A stretch of 64,000 bases of DNA, from contig JAODTK010005789.1 of assembly GCA_026419785.1 (NCBI GenBank), forward strand, positions 310,001 through 374,000. The letters are read 5' to 3'. Shown piece by piece: positions 57,145-64,000 of this stretch. This stretch comes from Sclerodactyla briareus (lineage: Eukaryota; Echinodermata; Holothuroidea; Dendrochirotida; Sclerodactylidae). The first letter of the stretch is position 1. Every line of letters starts with the position of its first letter. The notes beneath the pieces were generated by a model. It worked only from the letters and a program-made list of their open reading frames with translations. It had not been told where the DNA came from and did no database searches. A program made the translations under genes and the position numbers.

Positions 57145-59010
57145 GCAGTGGCGTCGGGGGGGGGGGGTGTTGGAGGGGTTTCCCCCCTCGGAAACCTTGT
57201 ACCCCCCCCCATGGGATTTGTGATTCTCGAAAAAAAATTCTGTAGCATTATTCGACTCCAGTGAAATAGATCTGGCAAGGACACAACGAAAAATATTACA
57301 AGAATGCGGAATCGGCCAATTCGCCTCGAATGCGATATAATTGAAGCATTTTTCGCTGCTTCGCCGTGTACTAGTAGTGGATTCTGTCCTGTATCTTTCG
57401 GGGAGTATCCCGTCATCCCCGCACACTCCTATGGCAATTTTGACCTCATTGGCCCCCTACTCATACATATCTGTTAGGTTGAATACTGAAATTACTCAAC
57501 AACATTCTCATTGACCTTGAAAACTACGTCAAACCTTTTTTCTTACTGATTATTTTAGCTCTGGTCCGTTTCCTCCTCCCTCGACCACGCGCGATTTGGA
57601 ACTACAGTGGCGTAGGCTATTAGACTGCTTCGATTTTTCACGCATGTTTCCGTCCAGGTAACTGTTACGACGTCATATCAATTGTTATGACAGTAGAGCT
57701 GAAGATAGCTAAATGTCCCCCAAATCCGTTTTCCAGATTTGTCAGGGAAAACCATAAAAAATTACGCGGCTTCGCGCGCACACTGGTGATCAGTAGTGGT
57801 CGATCACAAATTATTGAATATTCCGGCCAAAAACTCTGGGCAACGATAAGACCGAGGTCTACAAATGTTAAAATTTTCTACCGATTACAGAATTTGCATC
57901 ACCAAATTCCACAAATTTGACATCTTGGTACTGCAAGCTACAACGCCGGGAAGGTCATTTCCGATCCGGTCCATCTGGGGTGCTTGCGCTACCGAAAATT
58001 TCTTGCACGTTCCGCGCCAACATGTGGTACGATCCGCTTAGATGGTATTCTTGTGCCCCCCACAAAATGTCTGGGCCCCCCTTGTGCCCCCCCCCCCATG
58101 GGATTTTGTGTTCTCGAAAAAAATCTGTAGTCCATATTCTGACACCAGTTTTGAAATAGATCTGGCAAGACACAACGAAGTATTCAAGAACGGGCAGGAA
58201 TTGTGCCAAATTCGCCTCGAATGCGATAGAAAGTGAACATTTTTTTTCGCGCTTCGCGCGTGTACTAGTAGTGGATTCTGTCCTGTAGCTTTCCCGTCAT
58301 CCCAGCACACTCTCTGGAAATTTCTACCTTCATTGGCCCCTAACTCATACATATCTGAGAGGTTGAATAAGGAAATTACTGCACACATTCTCCTTGCCTT
58401 GAAAACTACATTCAAACCTTTTTTTTATTACTGATTATTTAAGCCTCTGGTCCTTTTCCCCTCCCTCGACCACTCGCGATTCGGAACTACATGGCGTTAG
58501 GCTATTAGACTGCTTCGATTCTCCCACGCATGTTTTCCTCGCAGGTACTGTTACTGACGTTCATATCATGGTTAGGACAGTAGAGCTGAAGATAGCTAAA
58601 TGCCCCTCAAATCCCTGTTTTCCAGATGTGTCAGGGAAACCCAGAAAAAGTTTACGCGCTTCGCGCGCACTGGTGAGCAGTATTGTGAGCACAAATTATT
58701 ATATTCAGCCAAAAACTCCTGGGCAACGATAATACCAGGTCTGACCAAAAGGTGTAATTTTTCTACCGATTACGAATTTGGTCATCCACCAAATGCCCAT
58801 TTAAGCTTGGTACATGCAGCAAAAAACGCCCGGGAAAGGCCTTTCCGTCCCATCTGGGGGGCTTGCGCCCCAATGTTTTCCTTGCACGTTTCCGCCCAAA
58901 CAGGTGGTAGCGGATCCGCTTAGATGGTATTCCTGTTGATGCCCCCCACAAAATGTCTGTGCCCCCCTTTGCCCCCCCCCTCAGTTTGTAAAATCTGGTG
59001 ACGCCACTGC
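57145..59010. mobile_element. Inverted-repeat element with an internal tandem duplication
   Basis: The ends are GCAGTGGCGTC at 57145 and GACGCCACTGC at 59000-59010, each followed inward by long G or C runs. CAGTGGCG..CGCCACTG termini occur in several animal DNA transposon groups. No transposase is recognised, and the flanks (TCTCTG versus TCTTTG) give at best an imperfect duplication. The body consists of two long direct repeats (next entry). Confidence 0.55.
57211..58980. repeat. Two tandem copies of an 887-bp unit
   Basis: Copy 1 starts ATGGGATTTGTGATTCTCGA at 57211, copy 2 ATGGGATTTTGTGTTCTCGA at 58098. Both run collinear through 'AATAGATCTGGCAAG', 'TCGCCTCGAATGCGAT', 'GTGTACTAGTAGTGGATTCT', 'AACTCATACATATCTG', 'GTAGAGCTGAAGATAGCTAA', 'CGCTTAGATGGTATTC' and 'CCCCCCACAAAATGTCTG'. 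They differ by scattered substitutions and many one-base indels. Both carry 'GCTTCGCGCG' twice. Confidence 0.92.
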
Positions 59011-61715
59011 TCTTTGAACAGTACTGTAGCTGGAACAAACCATCCCAATGTCAAGTTTAGATCTAACTTTATGCAACTGAGAGAACAGATTCCTTGTAAG
59101 ACTTCAACGTTGTGGAGGCTACGCGAGCTCGCTACCTTTCTATCATCAGGCACATGATAAGACATAGCTCCCAGGATGACCAAGATATGGTCATCCTTCC
59201 TCCTGTGGCTTCCTCTGTACCTTTGCAGAATGCTGCATGTTGCCAGCTGTTACTGGTCGCCTTTGCCCACTTTTTCCGTGAAGTTTCGGGCATTCACTCA
59301 TCCTCTGTTTGTTCCTGAAATGCGGATTAAGATCAAGTCTGCGTCAAGTGACATTGTGACAAAGAAATTAGGAAGAAAGAAAAAAATGGAAAAGTTTGAA
59401 TCATACGGGAGTAAAAAAAAATAAACGTCAAAAACGTAGGTGTTGATATGGGGGGTAGGGTGAGCTACACGACAGTCGGAAAATCTCAGCACCCCCGGGA
59501 AAAAACAAGTGTGCCGCGCATGCACTTGTGGCAGCTAACCTAAAACAGGCCGAGGAATACACGAGGGACTTAATGCTAGTTAAAAATGGAGGTCCTTATG
59601 TTCAGTGGCGTCACGAGGGTAGTTTGTAGGTTGGTCAAGAGATCTGATCTGCGCCCCTCCCCCCCCACCCCCTTAGACGCCTTGAATATCAACTGCCTGA
59701 CGTACAGAAATAATTAAGGTTGGGGGAGGGGTTCCACTGACGGCTACAGAAACTTGCTACATTACTCTTACATTCCATATTCATCACTCGCGTTTTACCT
59801 TTTATCTCTCCGTTTTGGGGAGGATTATAGTATACGTGTTTGATCTTCAGTTGGCAACAACTGAACCTTGTGAAGCCATGTCTACTTGGCATACAGACAG
59901 CCAAAACTTCCAGGTCTTGCCCTCAAGAACTTGTTAATCTCTAGAATTTTCACGTTCAATACTTATGATGGCCAAGTTTTTAATTCGATCTGGGGAACAT
60001 TGGTTTTGGGACGGAGGACCTTTTTTTAATAAGCTTTAGTTTGTGGAATGACCGCAGCTCGCATGATGCTGCTATTACGCTCACTGCAGTTAATATGCAC
60101 ACAACCCTTTGCAAACTTGGCAAATATTGTCCCCATAAAACACAATAAAAATTGAACAGTTCCCTTTGTGTCTCCGTGTTTTATGTCATTGTCAGTGTCC
60201 CATATGGTCCGCAGCAGGCAGTTGCAGTCCACAATTTCATGACAAAGTTCGCTTCATCGGAATCACCGCTGTAAATTTGTGCAACTGTTTCACACTTTCA
60301 TGGTTGAGGTTCAATACCAAGGTTAGGGTTCAAATCGCTCTTTTATAATCCAACGCCAAAATCAAGGAAAACTATAATCTAAGAAGTGGGGTCTTGGGGA
60401 ACAAGGGGCGTTGTCCAGTGTTGTCATATTTAAAATAATTGTATGTGTACTAGTGAAAAAATCATGCGGGCGCGCTGACACTGACGCCGTTGGTATACCT
60501 CAAATAATATGCCACCGAGGTGGGCTGTAGGCTGTAGATGCTTGGCAATAATTGTGACTTACGCGTACATGACTGTATCGTACCGCAGGGTTTCAGCCTT
60601 CCAGGGAGCGCAGCTGAAGTAACTGAAGGGGGTGGGGGATAGTCAATTCATGTGTTTTTTCCGTGGGACAAAATCTCTTTTGGTGTACATTTTCACTTAT
60701 TGCTGTTTGTTGTTTTTTACAAAAAAATCCTTGCCGGGCCTACCTTCGTTGGGCCCTCTATGGATTCTGCAGAGGAGGCGGCTGCCCCTCCCTGACCCAC
60801 CTCCCTTGTGTCGCACTGCCTAGGTTATGGCATGAACTGGCATGGCGTACGTTGTTTTCTCTGTTAGAATCCGGTCAGGCGTGATTGTCAAGTTAATGAC
60901 TTGGCAAGTATGGAATCTGGAAATGTTGTATAATAACCAATTTCCTCTACCAAACCCCCACCCTCACACATTATCCATCCACTTTATTATTTCAGTGAAC
61001 CCCGTACCTGATGGCAATAAAATGACCTAGCTGTAGGTCATTTCTATATTCCTCTAGCTTTCCTGTCAGATACAATTTCGTTTAGCGTACAAACTTGTAC
61101 TCGTATCGCATTAGTAGACCATTGACACCCCCTACCACCCCCTCCCCGGGTTCATCTATTTTCATCTAGCCTACATTCCCCTCCCGGTATAGGTTAACTG
61201 TTTGTATATGATTTCGAAGTGGTCATCATGGAGTTTGTGCTGAGGTTCAAATTTCGCGTATCACACAAATAAAATGCACATATTTAAATTTTTACTCCTT
61301 CAAACCCCCATTTTAAAAGCGCCTTATTCAAAACGACCCATGCCTCATGTGCATGAGTGGGCTGCTGTGAACTTAGTAGTTGCCGACATCATTAGCTTTC
61401 ATTTCATCCCAAACTTGTTGAGCCCCTTTCAGAGGGTCAAACAACACAAAATATGAGCTGATGAAGCCTTCGGCCCACCCCGCCTAAGAGGGTTATGCGC
61501 GTGCGTACATAACGTTCACAATACAACAGAGCGACGAGTCCTTTGTTGTATATATTATACAAAATGGTTAATCACTAGCTGCAGTACAGGGCTCAACGCG
61601 GAGGAACCGAAGCTAAATACAACCTGACGAACGCCGATTGCTAACACGTGCGTGGAACACAGTGCAGCAGCGATCATGTGAATCGTGTAAATTGTCACGA
61701 TTTATACAATGTTCG
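59011..61715. other. Nothing recognised
   Basis: Frames up to about 80 codons without domains; no repeat unit found. Confidence 0.35.
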
Positions 61716-61746
<31 letters not shown>

Positions 61747-61777
61747 ATATATATATATATATATATCTATATATATA

Positions 61778-61825
<48 letters not shown>

Positions 61826-61942
61826 ATATATAGTATATTATAATATATATATATATAATATATATTATATAATATAATATATATATATATATATATATAA
61901 TATATATTATATATATATCGTAATATATACATTATATATATT
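61716..61942. repeat. (TA)n microsatellite
   Basis: About 227 bases of TA with interruptions. Overlapping Tyr/Ile frames on both strands are artefacts. Confidence 0.97.
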
Positions 61943-62264
61943 GTAGACAACAGAAAAATATAGCACAGACTATTGATAGAGTGATCTAAAATGATACGTC
62001 GTTACAATCGTAAACAATCGTAACAATTTCTTAAGGTTAGGGAGCTTTAATCGGTTATACTGAGGAATATGTCGAAATATCTGTGGACATGTGATTATAA
62101 CCAGGACTTATCCCATTGGGTAACGTAGTCTGGTAGTAATGGACGTTTACAACCTTCGTCACAATACTCAAAATATTATATTAGAACATTTATGTGATAG
62201 CACGGGGGGGGGGGGGGCGTGTGATCGCACATTCCTGTGGAGGTCCAAGCGAGGGTAGTCGTCT
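61943..62264. other. Nothing recognised; G run at 62204-62217
   Basis: Short stretch between the TA tract and the inverted-repeat pair. Confidence 0.4.
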
Positions 62265-62688
62265 CTACTATGATTCCCTAGATGCGTATGCGTTTCGGGC
62301 TGGATGTGAAAATCACAGATTTACGGAACGAACGTTTGTTCAGAAGAGAAAACACGGTAGGTTATGCGAAAAAAACTATAAAAATGCAGCACCCAATGCA
62401 AATTGTCGTTGCCTGGCTTTTTAAAGAAGATAATCCACTGAATTCATTCGCAGTGATACGTATCCGTGTACGCATTGGTACAAGTGCTTATTCCACCTAT
62501 ACAGCGTTGGTTTGTCTTCATTTATAATTGTCCATTGTCTCTGTGGAACAACAATCTATCGTTGACAAACTAAATAGGACATATCCAACCTGGCCCCGGC
62601 TCAGTTCACGTAATTAGCGTTTTTTTTCACATGGCGTACCTAGACCGCATACGCATCATTGGCAACCCAGACTAAGGATAGGATTCCT
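62265..62688 (+). mobile_element. Inverted-repeat element, family 'GGATTCCATAGATGCGTATGCG', copy 3
   Basis: It starts 'TATGATTCCCTAGATGCGTATGCG', with interior blocks in the same order as copies 1 and 2: 'AAAATCACAGATTTACGGAACG', 'TTCAGAAGAGAAAACAC', 'GAATTCATTCGCAGTGATACG', 'CCGGCTCAGTTCACGTAATT'. It ends near 'CGCATACGCATCATTGG'. Confidence 0.75.
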
Positions 62689-63050
62689 AGATGCGTCATG
62701 CGTATGCGAAAAATCGCCATTGCGTGAAATGAGCGGGGGGCTAGTGTTTGAATAGTTCTATTTGAGTTGGCAAGATAGGATTGGTTCTACAAAAGCCAAA
62801 AATTCACAAATGATGGCAAGCCAACGATGAATAGGCGAAATAAGCACATTACTAATGCGTTGCGGATGCGTATCACCGCGAAGTGAATTTCTATGGAATA
62901 TCTTACGACAATATGCGATGGGCTGCCGCCGTTTTATGGTTCTTTTCGCATACACTTATAGTGTTTTCGCTTATGAAACAAACGTTTCGTTTTCGTAAAT
63001 ATTTGTGTTTCAAATCCAGCCCGGATACGAATCGCATGTAGGATCCGAGC
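62689..63050 (-). mobile_element. Inverted-repeat element, same family, copy 4 (opposite orientation to copy 3)
   Basis: It reads on the minus strand from 'GGATCCTACATGCGATTCGT' (63042) to 'GCATACGCATGACGCATCTA' (62712), with 'CGAAAACGAAACGTTTGTTTC', 'ATAAGCGAAAACACTATAAG' and 'TTCACTTCGCGGTGATACGC' in between. With copy 3 it makes a head-to-head arrangement of about 780 bp. Confidence 0.75.
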
Positions 63051-64000
63051 TATACTGCCAGCTAAAATTTGCAGGAAATTATTGCCAGGGTATATACCTT
63101 TTCCTAGAAACATATTTACGATCCGCATTTGTTCATAACTCACATGTCGGGGGGGACAATCTGGGACAGACAACTTTTTCGGGCCGGCATGTCACCCCCC
63201 TTCCGACAGCGACGATACTGACGTCATGTATGGCACCCTAGTATATATTTGTCGTTGAATCCGGTTCGAGAAACTTGCTCTTCCATGACCTTTTTTGGTT
63301 TTTAGTTACTTCCGGACAACAGTTGAAAGCATTACGGTTGCGTTTGCAACATTCAACTGCCTGCAGTTCACGACGACGAGAAATTAAACACACGTTTGGC
63401 ATCTGAGAATATCAACTTATATTCAGGAATACTCAATTTGATTGATTTTGTACCCTGAGTGACATCGTCTTCCACAATTATTCATTAATATCAATATATA
63501 ACTGGAAAATGCAAATAAATCAGTTTCATCGAATCTCAGTGGAATCTGAGTCATACCACCCCAACACCGAACCGTTATTGAGGCCTCCAAGATGTTAAAC
63601 TAGAGTTGAGGCCACCAAGCAACAATGTTTGCGCAAAACTGGCTCAGTACGTGAAATCGGACTGTCTGTAATCTTCACGGGAAGCGTTGGAGTGCTCGAC
63701 CTGAACCGATTGCCCACTATTTTTGAGTTGAACGAAGTTTAAGATTTTGCTTAGATGCATGGCATGACGGTTGAGGCCCACGTGTTGGCGGGTGCCACTG
63801 ATTCAGTGAAAAATTGTGGCCAGATTTTTGTTGTTGTTGTATAATTCACTTGATTGCCCTTTGTCCTTTCTTCTCCTGGAATGAAATATTTAGGCGACCA
63901 CACTCATGGAAGCACGTGCCGGCATGCCACCTTGCCTCATCCACCTGCACTCCCTAGCCTTTCCTCGGACAAGTGACCAGGCCTGTGACGACCCATCCGC
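63051..64000. other. Nothing recognised
   Basis: No supportable gene or repeat in the last 950 bases. Confidence 0.35.

Noticed and set aside
61702-61950. Overlapping Tyr/Ile frames on both strands
   Set aside because: Artefact of the TA microsatellite.

Overview
This looks like a nuclear genome window from an invertebrate animal, most likely a marine deuterostome (echinoderm, hemichordate or lancelet). The pointers are interrupted coding blocks with GT/AG splice signals, AT-rich intergenic DNA, many decayed LINE, Penelope, Ty3/gypsy and hAT copies, tRNA-derived SINEs, an exon set of the short-chain collagen C4-like family, and a LINE with a decayed 2A-like peptide. There is no prokaryotic gene organisation. 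The species assignment is inference. Most open reading frames here are chance or transposon relics, so few are annotated as genes.

Host genes. The best-supported gene lies on the minus strand between about 37.8 and 29.4 kb. A Gly-X-Y exon (37687-37830), an exon with the 'VYIRWG...CP' start of the C4-like domain (33432-33577) and a terminal exon ending in '..ELTCVVCTR-stop' (29378-29871) follow each other in the right order, and their codon phases match across both junctions. The terminal exon carries three apparent frameshifts, so it is either a decaying gene or unpolished sequence. A second minus-strand first exon (9716-9898: signal peptide, short coiled-coil, consensus splice donor, upstream TATA-like box) could be the start of a neighbouring secreted protein, perhaps a tandem relative. 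An Ig-like exon on the plus strand (51150-51409) is weaker.

Mobile elements, left to right: CR1/Jockey-type LINE 3' half (4.93-5.92 kb, +); LINE with endonuclease and RT (14.38-16.20 kb, -); L1/Tx1-like LINE split by a hAT element with a perfect 8-bp target duplication (18.15-20.16 kb); Penelope-type GIY-YIG fragment (20.2-20.5 kb, -); a 3.6-kb inverted-repeat element (21.23-24.82 kb) holding a 1.3-kb Harbinger-like element with TTA target duplication; a LINE fragment (25.0-25.8 kb, -); two head-to-tail 0.4-kb inverted-repeat elements (31.4-32.2 kb) and two more head-to-head (62.3-63.05 kb); SINEs at 36.4, 38.6 and 51.4-51.8 kb; a CR1/L2-type LINE tail (40.9-41.6 kb); a near-complete but mutated Ty3/gypsy element with both LTRs (46.25-50.81 kb); and a 1.9-kb element with an internal 887-bp tandem duplication (57.1-59.0 kb).

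The rest is intergenic or intronic DNA with old tandem and dispersed repeats. Several of these carry AGGTCA/TGACCT hexamers at fixed spacing (DR4, DR1). There are also (TA)n, (CA)n, (ATT)n, (CTAT)n and (CATA)n microsatellites and an unusual number of long G or C runs. I found no intact rRNA or tRNA gene, no CRISPR array and no clearly new multi-gene system.
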